Positions 17,185-25,024 are shown, counted from the first letter of the stretch. The stretch is DNA of 64,000 nucleotides from Paenibacillus sp. FSL H8-0332 (GCF_037963835.1 NZ_CP150145.1:5208001-5272000); one strand, 5' to 3'. Made by a program: numbers and translations. Notes: a model not told the origin generated them from the sequence alone.

Positions 17185-17961
17185 TTATTTCTTGTGCTGC
17201 TGGATTAATTTCAGATCTTCTCTCAGCTCCTTGCAGGTTCGCTGCGGCGGAAGCATCTGAATGAACTGGCTCTTCTCCTGGTGCTGCAATTGATAGTGAA
17301 TCGACAGCTCGGTGATATAGTTATCATCCAGAACCTCGTCAACGGGGTAGAAGTCCCAGAACTGGTTCAGCCGCCAGAAGAAACGGCCATCGCCAATTCT
17401 ATAGAACTCCGGATTCTCATCCCAGTAGGACCCGAACTTGTCTTGAATGACCGGAAGAATGGAGCTTCTGTGCAGGATGGAGCAATGATCGATGACGCAA
17501 GGGGCCACCGAAACGATTTTTTTGGCCGGTCTAAGCTGGCTTCGGGTCACTTCATCCTGTTCGTTCAAGTAGTTGACCAGCGATGCAGAGTAGGCAATCA
17601 TGACCTCGGGGTTCTCCTCCAGATAGTCAACCATCTGCTCTAGTCTAGTATTTCTGTAACAGTTGTCATCCGTGGCATAGGAAATATACTCTCCCTTTGC
17701 TTGATGCAGGGCTTGATTGATCAGCGCGGAATATCTGACCTTCTCCACTCTCTGTGCCAGCGTCTGAATGTTGCTCTGAATGAAGTGGATGCGCTTATCC
17801 TTCAGATAAGGCTCAATAACTTTAAGGGTCTCTTCATTCGAGTTATCATCCATCAAGTAGAATTCAAAGTCTGTAAGCGTCTGATTCAGAATGGATTCAA
17901 TGGACTTTGCGACATATGCGGCCTTATTGTAGCTGGTCATTATGATCGTGACTTTTGGCAA
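17185..17961 (-). CDS. Family 2 glycosyltransferase, CgeD-like
   Basis: A 258-residue GT-A family 2 glycosyltransferase: VTIIMTSYNKAAYVAKSIES at the N-terminus, FYLMDDNSNEETL and ISYATDDNCYRNTRLEQM, which contains the acidic metal-binding motif. Overall it resembles CgeD, a B. subtilis protein that decorates the spore crust and is made under sigma-K control. A sigma-K-like promoter lies about 30 bases upstream, which supports the assignment. Ribosome site GGGAGG precedes the ATG. It is the first gene of the long pse operon. Confidence 0.78.
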   Translation of the reverse strand: MPKVTIIMTSYNKAAYVAKSIESILNQTLTDFEFYLMDDNSNEETLKVIEPYLKDKRIHFIQSNIQTLAQRVEKVRYSALINQALHQAKGEYISYATDDNCYRNTRLEQMVDYLEENPEVMIAYSASLVNYLNEQDEVTRSQLRPAKKIVSVAPCVIDHCSILHRSSILPVIQDKFGSYWDENPEFYRIGDGRFFWRLNQFWDFYPVDEVLDDNYITELSIHYQLQHQEKSQFIQMLPPQRTCKELREDLKLIQQHKK

Positions 17962-17989
17962 TCGAATACCTCCCTCACTGTTTACTTGC

Positions 17990-18016
17990 TATCATATGTC
18001 TCCTTCTTCGAAACGT
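17990..18016 (-). promoter_or_regulatory. Probable sigma-K promoter of the spore-glycan operon
   Basis: On the minus strand AC (18015-18016), then 16 bases, then CATATGATA (17990-17998), a full match to the sigma-K pattern AC-N16-CATANNNTA. The predicted start of transcription leaves about 20 bases before the cgeD-like ATG at 17961, enough for the GGGAGG ribosome site. The match is short, so chance is possible, but the gene content agrees with late mother-cell expression. Confidence 0.6.
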
Positions 18017-18088
18017 TATAGGTTAGAAGACTAAATTTTCAAAGGAGTGACAGATTGCTGCCCTGAATCTATGGGCAAACCTGAATAA

Positions 18089-18115
18089 ACGCCTAACAGA
18101 ATGACTGTGAGGCGT
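18089..18115 (-). terminator. Terminator after the cgeB-like gene
   Basis: Minus-strand ACGCCTCACAG pairs with CTGTTAGGCGT, followed by TTATT. It separates the cgeB-like gene from the cgeD-led operon, so the two have separate promoters. Confidence 0.7.
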
Positions 18116-18140
18116 CTATCAGGTCCGGTAAATCCGTCTA

Positions 18141-19115
18141 TCAGGCTTGCACGTTCATCAACAAATCATGTATCCGGTGCTCAAAGGTATGGGCAGCCAG
18201 CACCTGCTGTCTTGCTGCTTCAGCGATACACTGGCGCTCATCATCATGCGCCATGTAGTAATGGATCTTCTGCAGCAAATCATACTTATCCTGATAAGAA
18301 ACCACCTGTGTGCCTTCCCCGAACTGATGGCGGAGTCCGCTTTTGTAATCCGTTAGCTGGAACGCTTCACAGCTGGCTGCGTCAAAGGTACGGTTGTTGA
18401 TGCTTGTGGCGATAATCCCTGCCCGGTTCCGGTTGTACTTCTCAGCGGAAGGGCGGTGGATATTCAGCACAATCTTCGCCCCGTTGTAAAACTTAGCAGC
18501 CGTCTCCGGCGGGACCCAGGCATTCATCAGCTCCACATTGCGGTTAGCGCCCTGCTTCCATTCATGATAGTACCGGCCCCATCCCCTCCCCACCAGCTGG
18601 ATACGATAGGCCGTGCCTGCAAGCAAGGCTTTTATAAGCTCAATCCGGTTACTGTAAGGCACTCCCACTAAGCAGATATCACTGGTGTACTCTTCGGATA
18701 CAGCTGCGGGATGAAACAGATCAGGATCTGTGCCCAGCGGCAAATGATAGACCCGGGGGTGCCCCAAGACCCGATAATGCTCCACTGCAGCCTGGTCAAT
18801 GGTGAAAATATAATCAAAATAAGCAATCAGTGGAGCCGTCCAGTCCATGTAATAAGGGTCCTCTGTCATCCAGACTGCCGACTTCACCCCGGATTGTCTG
18901 ATGAACTCCAGCACAGGCTCGGGAGCCTTCAGACCGCCCATAAGCAGAATCAGCTGCGGCTGCCAGAAAGGCTGGTTAAGCTTTAATTCATTCAAAACAC
19001 TGCCAGGCTGGAAAGCTCTGCAATGATGTCCCGCTTTCTGTAAAGCCTCCGCGATACGCTGTTCGAAGAAAGCATACACACCCTGGAAGCCTGAAGTTAT
19101 AAATAGAATATTCAT
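18141..19115 (-). CDS. CgeB-like glycosyltransferase (spore maturation)
   Basis: A 324-residue protein of the CgeB / DUF3880-glycosyltransferase family. Seen: MNILFITSGFQGVYAFFE at the N-terminus, LILLMGGLKAP, SAVWMTEDPYYMDW, YHLPLGTDPDLFHP, CLVGVPYSNR, LNIHRPSAEKYN and RTFDAASCEAFQLTD; the last two are typical of CgeB C-terminal domains. B. subtilis CgeB acts on the outermost spore layer. ATG at 19115 is chosen because GGTGGTGAT lies just before it; a start at 19139 is in frame. It is divergent from a small gene at 19229 and separated from the downstream operon by a terminator. Confidence 0.82.
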   Translation of the reverse strand: MNILFITSGFQGVYAFFEQRIAEALQKAGHHCRAFQPGSVLNELKLNQPFWQPQLILLMGGLKAPEPVLEFIRQSGVKSAVWMTEDPYYMDWTAPLIAYFDYIFTIDQAAVEHYRVLGHPRVYHLPLGTDPDLFHPAAVSEEYTSDICLVGVPYSNRIELIKALLAGTAYRIQLVGRGWGRYYHEWKQGANRNVELMNAWVPPETAAKFYNGAKIVLNIHRPSAEKYNRNRAGIIATSINNRTFDAASCEAFQLTDYKSGLRHQFGEGTQVVSYQDKYDLLQKIHYYMAHDDERQCIAEAARQQVLAAHTFEHRIHDLLMNVQA

Positions 19116-19153
19116 AGCTATCACCACCGTAAGTTCCAATATTTTTCAAAGTC

Positions 19154-19199
19154 CATAGGATGTTGTCTCTAACATAATATTCAATCAAAACATAGGATG
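19154..19199. promoter_or_regulatory. Divergent control region with repeated CATAGGATG
   Basis: The 113-base gap between the cgeB-like gene and the 146-residue gene carries CATAGGATG twice in direct orientation (19154-19162 and 19191-19199), plus CATAATATT between them. These are near-matches to the sigma-K -10 pattern CATANNNTA, and TAGG is the core of GerE sites; AC lies 17 bases before the second copy. Sporulation control is inference. Confidence 0.35.
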
Positions 19200-19228
19200 G
19201 AACTATGTCAGAATATGGAGGTGAAAAA

Positions 19229-19669
19229 ATGCCAAATACCCTGGTAGAATTTGCACGGAGCGTCAGTAGCAATCTATCATTTGGACCTACCATTCCAATC
19301 GACGGGACCCAACGCCTGATTTTAGAATTCGGTATGCCCGTTCCTTCTGCTCCAAGCAATTTCGTTGAGCTCACTACAACGGTTGGCTGGTTGGTTACGA
19401 ACGTGTTTGCTACACCGCCCGTTCAGCCCACTCTCCTGCTTGAATTACTTGTGGATGGAATCCTCGTAGGCAGTGCTGAACAATCCGCCATCCCGGCGGA
19501 TGAAGATGAGACGGTTCGAATGACGACCATGTTCCAGACCATCCTTACCGATCTTCCTGAAGGCTATTATGCGTTTCAAGTCTTTGCCTCCAACCTGGAG
19601 GATCTCCAAGGCGAAATTAATCTGAGTGGCCCCATCCACATTACCGGAAAAGTAATCGTACCCGTTTAG
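19229..19669 (+). CDS. Small conserved-looking protein beside the spore-glycan island, function unknown
   Basis: A 146-residue protein with no signal peptide or membrane span. It is rich in Thr, Val, Leu and Pro and its alternating hydrophobic pattern suggests a beta-sandwich (for example TTVGWLVTNVFATPP and YYAFQVFASNLED). I do not recognise the family for sure; the style is like small exosporium or spore-crust structural proteins, and the divergent cgeB-like neighbour supports a surface role. It could be the acceptor of the glycan; this is a guess. Start ATG at 19229 follows GGAGGTG; the frame is open to 19205 without a better site. It ends at a strong bidirectional terminator. Confidence 0.6.
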   Translation: MPNTLVEFARSVSSNLSFGPTIPIDGTQRLILEFGMPVPSAPSNFVELTTTVGWLVTNVFATPPVQPTLLLELLVDGILVGSAEQSAIPADEDETVRMTTMFQTILTDLPEGYYAFQVFASNLEDLQGEINLSGPIHITGKVIVPV

Positions 19670-19683
19670 AAGGCACAAAAAAA

Positions 19684-19724
19684 ACTCCTTAGCAGAGGTC
19701 TTGATTGACCTACTGCTAAGGAGT
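19684..19724. terminator. Bidirectional terminator between the 146-residue gene and divIVA
   Basis: ACTCCTTAGCAG pairs perfectly with CTGCTAAGGAGT, with an inner GGTC / GACC stem; A8 precedes and T5 follows, so it works in both directions. It marks one edge of the island. Confidence 0.92.
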
Positions 19725-19762
19725 TTTTGTGTATTAGGGTCCAAGTTAACCGTCGACCAGGC

Positions 19763-20248
19763 TCAGAGCGCGTTCTCGCTAACCTCGCGGCTCTCCAGCG
19801 CATTCCAGTCATCCTGGGACAGCAGCTCCAGCTGGGCTTCCAGCAGCGTCCGGAAGCGGGTACGGTAGATGGAGGCCTGCTTACGCAGCTCCTCTGTCTC
19901 AATCGCCACCTTGCGGGATTTGGACAACGCTTCGTTAATAATCCGGTCGGCGTTCTTCTCCGCTTCCTTGAGGATCAGCTGGGACTCCTTCTTGGAATTG
20001 TTCTTGACATCATCCGCAGCCTCCTGGGCCACAAGAATAGTCTTGGACAGACTCTCTTCAATATTCACGAAATGATCCAGGCGTTCCTGAAGGGTTAATA
20101 GCTGGTTGTGCAGCTCCTTGTTCTCCCGGATCACACTCTCGTAATCCTTGATCACCTGATCCAGAAATTCATTGACCTCATCTTCGTCATAACCGCGGAT
20201 TCTCCGGGAGAATTCCTTGTTATGTATATCGAGCGGTGTTAATGGCAT
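19763..20248 (-). CDS. divIVA: Cell-division/polarity protein DivIVA
   Basis: A 161-residue coiled-coil protein that binds negatively curved membrane at septa and poles and anchors partners such as MinJ and RacA. Seen: the N-terminal lipid-binding domain starting MPLTPLDIHNKEFSRRIRGY and DEDEVNEFLDQVIKDYE, then continuous heptad coiled coil to about residue 145. Start ATG at 20248 is chosen because AGGAGGT lies 8 bases upstream (an upstream in-frame GTG is at 20257). It ends the ylm cluster as in other Bacillales, but the usual next gene ileS is displaced by the ~13-kb island. Confidence 0.95.
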   Translation of the reverse strand: MPLTPLDIHNKEFSRRIRGYDEDEVNEFLDQVIKDYESVIRENKELHNQLLTLQERLDHFVNIEESLSKTILVAQEAADDVKNNSKKESQLILKEAEKNADRIINEALSKSRKVAIETEELRKQASIYRTRFRTLLEAQLELLSQDDWNALESREVSENAL

Positions 20249-20379
20249 GCTGTGCACCTCCTAGAAATTTCGGTGAAGATTATAGATGAAAGACAATTAC
20301 CGGCGCACGGCCTGCTAAATGTCCATATTTCCCTGAGATTATCAATTTCGACAAGCACAGCTGTAATCCTGCAAAGACT

Positions 20380-21162
20380 TCAGACAAATTTGCCTACCAA
20401 AATCCGGTAACGGCCCTTCTTCGTCAAGCTGCCGATCTCCAGCACCTTGAACCGTCCGAAGCCCTGGATCGAGACCATATCCCCGTCCTTCAGCGAACAG
20501 GACGGATCTTCCTCAACCTTCCAGTTCACCCGGACGCGCCCGGCCTTGATCGGCGCCAGAATCTTGCTCCGGCTCAGCCGCGTCACATCCGCTGCAATCC
20601 CGTCAAGCCGGAGGGAAGCCACTGTGAATTCCAGCGTCTCCAGCTTGACCTCACTGCTGCGCAGTCCTGATAACGGCAGGATCTCGGTACTGACGTTAAT
20701 CCGGTGTACCCCGGTCAAATGGATAGACAGATAATCTGCAATGTCGGCAGCCACCACTACGTGACAGCCGTCATCCAGCACATGAATATCACCGATCTTG
20801 CCTCTTTTGATGCCAAGTCCCAGGATCGCTCCCATATAATCCCCATGCTCCAGCGAGAGAAATTTCTGTTCGCCGGAGGTGATCGCCAGCACGCTTAGTT
20901 CCATATCCTCATCCGTGAGGTCACGATAATCCGGAGCCACCAGTCCCCGCTTCCGCTCGGCATCCGAAGAACCGCCCTCCCAGCGCACAATCACATCAGG
21001 GTGGCGGTTCACCAGACTCTGCAGAATATAAGCCTGACGGGGGTCCAGAAATTCGGTCAGCTTCGTCTCATGATACTCCCCGGCACTCATGACCCACTCC
21101 GAGGCCTTGTCCACAAAGGGCCGCTCATCCGGGTGAAAATGCCCGTAGATTTCATTCTTCAT
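20380..21162 (-). CDS. ylmH: S4-domain RNA-binding protein YlmH
   Basis: 260 residues. The C-terminal ~75 residues are an S4 RNA-binding domain (SLRLDGIAADVTRLSRSKIL, AGRVRVNWKVEEDPS, LKDGDMVSIQGFGRFKV). The N-terminal part (FHPDERPFVDKASEW) is the YlmH family domain. It is reported to act in ribosome rescue/quality control in B. subtilis. It lies 5 bases after ylmG and 131 bases before divIVA in the same direction. Confidence 0.9.
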   Translation of the reverse strand: MKNEIYGHFHPDERPFVDKASEWVMSAGEYHETKLTEFLDPRQAYILQSLVNRHPDVIVRWEGGSSDAERKRGLVAPDYRDLTDEDMELSVLAITSGEQKFLSLEHGDYMGAILGLGIKRGKIGDIHVLDDGCHVVVAADIADYLSIHLTGVHRINVSTEILPLSGLRSSEVKLETLEFTVASLRLDGIAADVTRLSRSKILAPIKAGRVRVNWKVEEDPSCSLKDGDMVSIQGFGRFKVLEIGSLTKKGRYRILVGKFV

Positions 21163-21167
21163 GGGAC

Positions 21168-21437
21168 TCAGCCGAAGACCGAGGCCACGATAGACTGAAG
21201 TCCGACTACGGCAAAGCGCAGCACGATTATCGCGACAATCGGGGAAATATCCACCGTTCCAAACAGCGGAGGAATAATCCTCCGGAACGGTGCCAGATAC
21301 GGCTCTACCAGCTTGCCCAGCAGCTCGCCGATAAAGTTCTCACGCAGATTCGGCAGCCAGGACATCAGAATGTATACGAGAATCATGTAATAGTAAATCT
21401 GGAATAGGATGTATATAATTGAAGATACTTCGTTCAA
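21168..21437 (-). CDS. ylmG: YggT-family membrane protein YlmG
   Basis: 89 residues with two membrane spans (about 5-25 and 65-85) and the family block SWLPNLRENFIGELLGKLVEPYLAPFRR between them. It probably helps shape or organise the membrane at division sites; the exact role is not known. It lies between sepF (7-base gap) and ylmH (5-base gap) in the ylm operon. Confidence 0.9.
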   Translation of the reverse strand: MNEVSSIIYILFQIYYYMILVYILMSWLPNLRENFIGELLGKLVEPYLAPFRRIIPPLFGTVDISPIVAIIVLRFAVVGLQSIVASVFG

Positions 21438-21444
21438 AACCTGC

Positions 21445-21891
21445 TCACCTCATTCTGTTGTAATCTTGCTCGTCACCCAGGATCTCGGTAATGGAGCCTT
21501 GAATCTCCACGGTGTCCGGTGTGCACATAAATATATTGCCCCCAATTTTGGATATTCCTCCACCCAGAGCATAAACAGTACCGCTGAGAAAATCGATAAT
21601 CCGCATCGCCTGGTCATTGCGCACCCGCTGCAGGTTAATCACTACGGTGCGGTGTGAACGCAGATGGTCGGCAATCTCCTGGGCCTCGTCATACGAACGC
21701 GGCTCGTAGAGCACAACCTTTACATTTTTTTGGGAATGAATGCTGACGACGTTGGCCCTCTGATTCTTGCGTGTTTCTACAGGGGCGGGTTCGTATTCAT
21801 CCTCATCGCGGGAGATTTGCTCCCGTTCCACAATCTCCTCTTCCTCCTGTAAGCCCAAGAAACTCATAAATCGGTTCATCACGCCCATCAT
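21445..21891 (-). CDS. sepF: Cell-division protein SepF
   Basis: 148 residues. SepF bundles FtsZ filaments and tethers them to the membrane. Seen: an N-terminal amphipathic membrane-binding stretch (MGVMNRFMSFLGLQEEEE), a polar linker, and the C-terminal SepF core (VKVVLYEPRSYDEAQEIADHL, VVINLQRV, FLSGTVYALGGGISKIGGNI). The start overlaps the end of ylmE (stop TGA at 21888-21890), with GAGGAGGGA as ribosome site. Confidence 0.95.
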   Translation of the reverse strand: MMGVMNRFMSFLGLQEEEEIVEREQISRDEDEYEPAPVETRKNQRANVVSIHSQKNVKVVLYEPRSYDEAQEIADHLRSHRTVVINLQRVRNDQAMRIIDFLSGTVYALGGGISKIGGNIFMCTPDTVEIQGSITEILGDEQDYNRMR

Positions 21892-22583
21892 TCTCCCTCC
21901 TCATGACCTACTAATACCGTTCCCAGGCGTACCCGGGTGGCGCCTTCCTGTATCGCCACTTCAAAGTCATTCGACATACCCATCGACAGCTCTTGTATTG
22001 GCTCAGGTGTCAAACCCAGCAGATTCAAGCGGTCACGCAGCTCGCGGAGTCCGCGGAATACCGGCCGGGTCGCCTCGGGGTCTTCCGCATGAGGGGCCAT
22101 CGTCATCAGCCCGATTACCTTCACCCGGTCAAGCGGGGCGATCTCCCTCAGGAAGTCCTCCACCGCTTCCGGCGCCAGGCCGAACTTGGTATCCTCGCCC
22201 GAAATATTCACCTGCAGGAACACCTTCACATCCATTCCGGCAGCTTCAGCCTTCTTATGCAGCTCCCGGGCCAGCGACAGCCGGTCCAGGGAGTGAATAT
22301 ATTGAAATTTACCGATAACGTCCTTCACCTTATTCGTCTGCAAATGCCCGATAAAGTGCCATATTCCCTTATGCCCAAGCGCATTCCATTTCGGCTCCGC
22401 ATCCTGCCAGCGGCTCTCGGCGATCTCCTCAAGTCCTGCCTCCAGCACAGCGGCAACCGTATTCAGCGATACGTATTTCGTTACCGCAATCACCTTGACT
22501 TCACTGGCATCCCGGCCGCTGGCCGCGCAGGCCCGTGCGACACGTTCCCGGGTAGTGGCTATTCTTTCTTGTAGTGAGGTCAA
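21888..22583 (-). CDS. ylmE: PLP homeostasis protein YlmE (YggS/PROSC family)
   Basis: 231 residues, alanine-racemase-like barrel that binds pyridoxal phosphate and balances its supply. Seen: VKVIAVTKYVS (PLP Lys), ESRWQDAEPKW, WHFIGHLQTNKVK, FLQVNISGEDTKFGL and ELSMGMSNDFEVAIQEGATRVRLGT, all family hallmarks. It lies between ylmD (4-base gap) and sepF (4-base overlap) in the ylm operon. Confidence 0.93.
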   Translation of the reverse strand: MTSLQERIATTRERVARACAASGRDASEVKVIAVTKYVSLNTVAAVLEAGLEEIAESRWQDAEPKWNALGHKGIWHFIGHLQTNKVKDVIGKFQYIHSLDRLSLARELHKKAEAAGMDVKVFLQVNISGEDTKFGLAPEAVEDFLREIAPLDRVKVIGLMTMAPHAEDPEATRPVFRGLRELRDRLNLLGLTPEPIQELSMGMSNDFEVAIQEGATRVRLGTVLVGHEEGE

Positions 22584-22587
22584 AATT

Positions 22588-23445
22588 TCAACTCTCCTTT
22601 ATTCCGATCCAGCTCGTCATTCTCCCAGTGACCCCGTTTTCCTTCCGGTACGAAAAGAACAGATCACTGTTACAGCTTGTACACCAAGTTGTACATTCGA
22701 TATGAGTCGGCAATATTCCTGCTTTTATCATAATGCGTTGATTCAATTCTTTCAAGTTAAGCATCATTTTGCTGCTGTCTGTCTCCGATGGTCTATATAA
22801 AGTCCGCGCGCCTTCCGCCGCATCCGGCAGGTTCAGCCCGGCCTCCAGCCGGCGGACAGGGTCCATTACATAATCATCCACCTCATAGCAGCAGTCTCCG
22901 ATGGAAGGCCCTATAGCAGCCTGTATGTCCTCTGGACGGCTCCCGTATATCTGTCCCATGCGCTCCACCATCGCGGCCGCGATTTCCGCCACGGTCCCCT
23001 TCCAGCCTGCATGCGCCAGCCCCACCACATGATTCAGCGGATCATGGAAGAACAGCGGCACACAATCAGCGTAAAAAGAAGTCAGCAGCACCCCGGGCAC
23101 ATTCGTCAGCAGCCCGTCAGTGGCCTGAAAGGCAGACGCCCGGTCCAGACTGCCCCGGCCGCGTTCCTGTTCTGTAATGACAGCGATCTCTTTGCCATGC
23201 GTCTGCTCCCCGCAGGTCCAGTCTGCAAGGCGGAAGCCCAGACTCCCGGCCAGCAGGCTGCGGTTAGCCAGCACATCCGCCGGATCATCCCCTACATGAA
23301 AAGCACAATTGAAGCTGTTATACGGTTCTTTGCCGCTGCCGCCTGCTCTGCCGGTGAAGCCTGCAGTAATGCTACTATGCGGCTCACGCCACGGCTCCAG
23401 ATGCAGCAGCATGGGCGCTGCGCCATTGTGCATAAACGGTTCCAT
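22588..23445 (-). CDS. ylmD: Laccase-domain protein YlmD (PgeF/YfiH family)
   Basis: 285 residues. The family (DUF152/multicopper-like) acts as peptidoglycan-editing factor or purine nucleoside oxidase/phosphorylase. Seen: FVYADCVPLFF-type metal motif (SFYADCVPLFFHDP), VVGLAHAGWKGTV and AIGPSIGDCCYEV, which hold the conserved His and Cys ligands. ATG at 23445 is chosen, with GCGGAGGTGAAGAG just upstream; the open frame runs 76 codons further but has no ribosome site. It is the first gene of the ylmD-divIVA run, with a separate terminator before it (after ylmC). Confidence 0.9.
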   Translation of the reverse strand: MEPFMHNGAAPMLLHLEPWREPHSSITAGFTGRAGGSGKEPYNSFNCAFHVGDDPADVLANRSLLAGSLGFRLADWTCGEQTHGKEIAVITEQERGRGSLDRASAFQATDGLLTNVPGVLLTSFYADCVPLFFHDPLNHVVGLAHAGWKGTVAEIAAAMVERMGQIYGSRPEDIQAAIGPSIGDCCYEVDDYVMDPVRRLEAGLNLPDAAEGARTLYRPSETDSSKMMLNLKELNQRIMIKAGILPTHIECTTWCTSCNSDLFFSYRKENGVTGRMTSWIGIKES

Positions 23446-23469
23446 CTCTTCACCTCCGCTTAAGTGTAC

Positions 23470-23580
23470 CACAAAACATTCCCCACAAACTCTACCCCAC
23501 AAAGTGAAGTAATGCTTCGGAGTGAATTCAAATACTTTGCGGGGGCCCCGAAAACATACTTCACAAACATACAACACAAA
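23470..23580. repeat. Five CACAAA iterons upstream of ylmD
   Basis: CACAAA occurs at 23470, 23484 and 23498 (14-base period, extended as CCCCACAAA in two copies) and again at 23562 and 23575 (13-base period). They cover the gap between the ylmC terminator and the ylmD ribosome site, where a promoter for ylmD-divIVA is expected (TACACT lies near 23462-23467 on the minus strand). A GGGGGCCCC palindrome is at about 23541-23551. Possible operator array; no regulator is recognised. Confidence 0.45.
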
Positions 23581-23642
23581 CTCAGTCCACGCCGTACATT
23601 TCTCAATCCACTCTATGACTATACCCATAAAGGCAGAAAAAA

Positions 23643-23667
23643 GACGCACCTCATTAATAAGTGCGCC
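23643..23667 (-). terminator. Terminator after ylmC
   Basis: On the minus strand GGCGCACT pairs with AGGTGCGTC, followed by a run of T. The ylmC stop codon lies inside the hairpin. It separates ylmC from ylmD. Confidence 0.75.
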
Positions 23668-23998
23668 GTTCACTGCGGTCCGGCCGTTCCAGGTACATCA
23701 TCTCGCGGTCTTCCTGTCCCTGCGGCAGGCGGGGCTCTTCCAGCTTCACCAGCACGACATCCGCACCGATCTTCACGATATTCCGCCACGGAATCACCAG
23801 GTCGGTGCCGCCGCCGAACAGCCCCATAAATCGGGTATACCCCGGGACAATCACAGCGTCAATGACGCCTCTACGCAAATCCAGCTCCAGATCGCTGATC
23901 TGGCCCAGCCGTTTACCGTCGACAATATTGATTACATCTTTGGTTTGGAAATCGGAGATTTTCATCTTTTTACCCGAAGCTGACGTTTCCTCAATCAT
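23654..23998 (-). CDS. ylmC: PRC-barrel protein YlmC/YmxH family
   Basis: 114 residues with a PRC-barrel: MKISDFQTKDVINIVDGKRL, GQISDLELDLRRGVIDAVIV, GGTDLVIPWRNIVKIGADVVLV. The family (YlmC/YmxH) is linked to sporulation in Bacillales but has no fixed biochemical role. Of three in-frame ATGs, 23998 has AGGGGTGG upstream; 23965 would give the shorter form that starts at the barrel. It lies 165 bases after sigG and has its own terminator. Confidence 0.85.
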   Translation of the reverse strand: MIEETSASGKKMKISDFQTKDVINIVDGKRLGQISDLELDLRRGVIDAVIVPGYTRFMGLFGGGTDLVIPWRNIVKIGADVVLVKLEEPRLPQGQEDREMMYLERPDRSERRTY

Positions 23999-24099
23999 CC
24001 TGCCACCCCTGTACATTCAGACCTATAGCTTCAGTATATGTCCTTAGGGCTTGGCCGCATGACTGTATTCCACAGCCATTGCGCCCCGGACATATAAAA

Positions 24100-24142
24100 G
24101 GATATCCCGGCTAGCCGCTAGGTGCCGCCATCCGGAATATCC
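24100..24142 (-). terminator. Terminator after sigG
   Basis: Minus-strand GGATATTCCGG pairs with CCGGGATATCC around a 21-base loop region, followed by TTTTATAT. It lies 22 bases after the sigG stop. Confidence 0.75.
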
Positions 24143-24163
24143 TCCGCTCATTTATAGACTGTG

Positions 24164-24946
24164 TCAGGACTTTACATGCTTTTGCATTTGCTGGATCGCT
24201 GATTTCTCAAGCCGTGAGACCTGGGCCTGGGAGATGCCAATCTCGTCGGCGACCTCCATCTGGGTCTTGCCTTCAAAAAACCGCATGGATAAAATGCGTT
24301 TCTCGCGCTGCCCCAGCCGCTGCATAGCCTCCCGGAGTGCAATCTCCTCAATCCAGGACACATCCTTGTTCTTGTCGTCACTGATCTGATCCATCACATA
24401 GATCGGGTCCCCGCCGTCATGATAGATCGGCTCGAACAGGGATACCGGGTCCTGGATCGCGTCAAGGGCGAAGACAACATCCTCCTTCGGAACACCGAGC
24501 GCTTCAGATATTTCAAAGATCGTCGGCTCCCGCGAATTCTGGTTCGTCAGGCTGTCACGCACCTGCAGCGCCTTATAGGCAATATCGCGCAGGGAGCGGG
24601 ATACCCGGATCGGGTTGTTGTCGCGCAGGTAGCGGCGGATCTCTCCGATGATCATCGGCACCGCATAGGTGGAGAACTTGACATTTTGCGATAAATCGAA
24701 ATTATCGATGGCTTTCATGAGTCCGATGCAGCCTACCTGAAACAAATCATCCACGAACTCTCCACGATTATTGAACCTTTGAATCACGCTTAGCACAAGC
24801 CTGAGGTTGCCATTTACCAATTTCTCTCTGGCGGATCGCTCGCCCTGCTGCTGCAGCGAAGTGAACAATACCCGCATTTCCACGTTCGTGAGAACAGGCA
24901 GCTTGGCGGTGTCCACACCGCAAATCTCGACTTTATTTCGGGTCAT
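24164..24946 (-). CDS. sigG: Late forespore sigma factor sigma-G
   Basis: 260 residues, the same as B. subtilis SigG. It begins TRNKVEICGVDTAKLPVLTN, a hallmark of sigma-G, then shows the region 2 block NGNLRLVLSVIQRFNNRGE, FSTYAVPMIIGEIRRYLRDN, region 3 (PVSLFEPIYHDGGDPIYVMD) and region 4 (EGKTQMEVADEIGISQAQVSRLEK). It drives late forespore genes. ATG at 24946 follows GGGAGG; it lies 78 bases after sigE in the usual spoIIG order. Confidence 0.97.
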   Translation of the reverse strand: MTRNKVEICGVDTAKLPVLTNVEMRVLFTSLQQQGERSAREKLVNGNLRLVLSVIQRFNNRGEFVDDLFQVGCIGLMKAIDNFDLSQNVKFSTYAVPMIIGEIRRYLRDNNPIRVSRSLRDIAYKALQVRDSLTNQNSREPTIFEISEALGVPKEDVVFALDAIQDPVSLFEPIYHDGGDPIYVMDQISDDKNKDVSWIEEIALREAMQRLGQREKRILSMRFFEGKTQMEVADEIGISQAQVSRLEKSAIQQMQKHVKS

Positions 24947-25024
24947 GATGATTAACCTCCCAAGGAGAAACATTACTGTACATTATCTCCCCGGTCCGGC
25001 ATTTTATTCCTCAGCTTTCATCAC

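Noticed and set aside
20347..20353. Perfect TTCGACA (Spo0A box) upstream of divIVA
   Set aside because: A 7-base match is expected several times by chance in 64 kb on both strands, and no promoter of suitable layout was found around it.
23446..23673. 76-residue N-terminal extension of ylmD
   Set aside because: It covers the ylmC terminator and the repeat array and has no ribosome site; the family start is at 23445.
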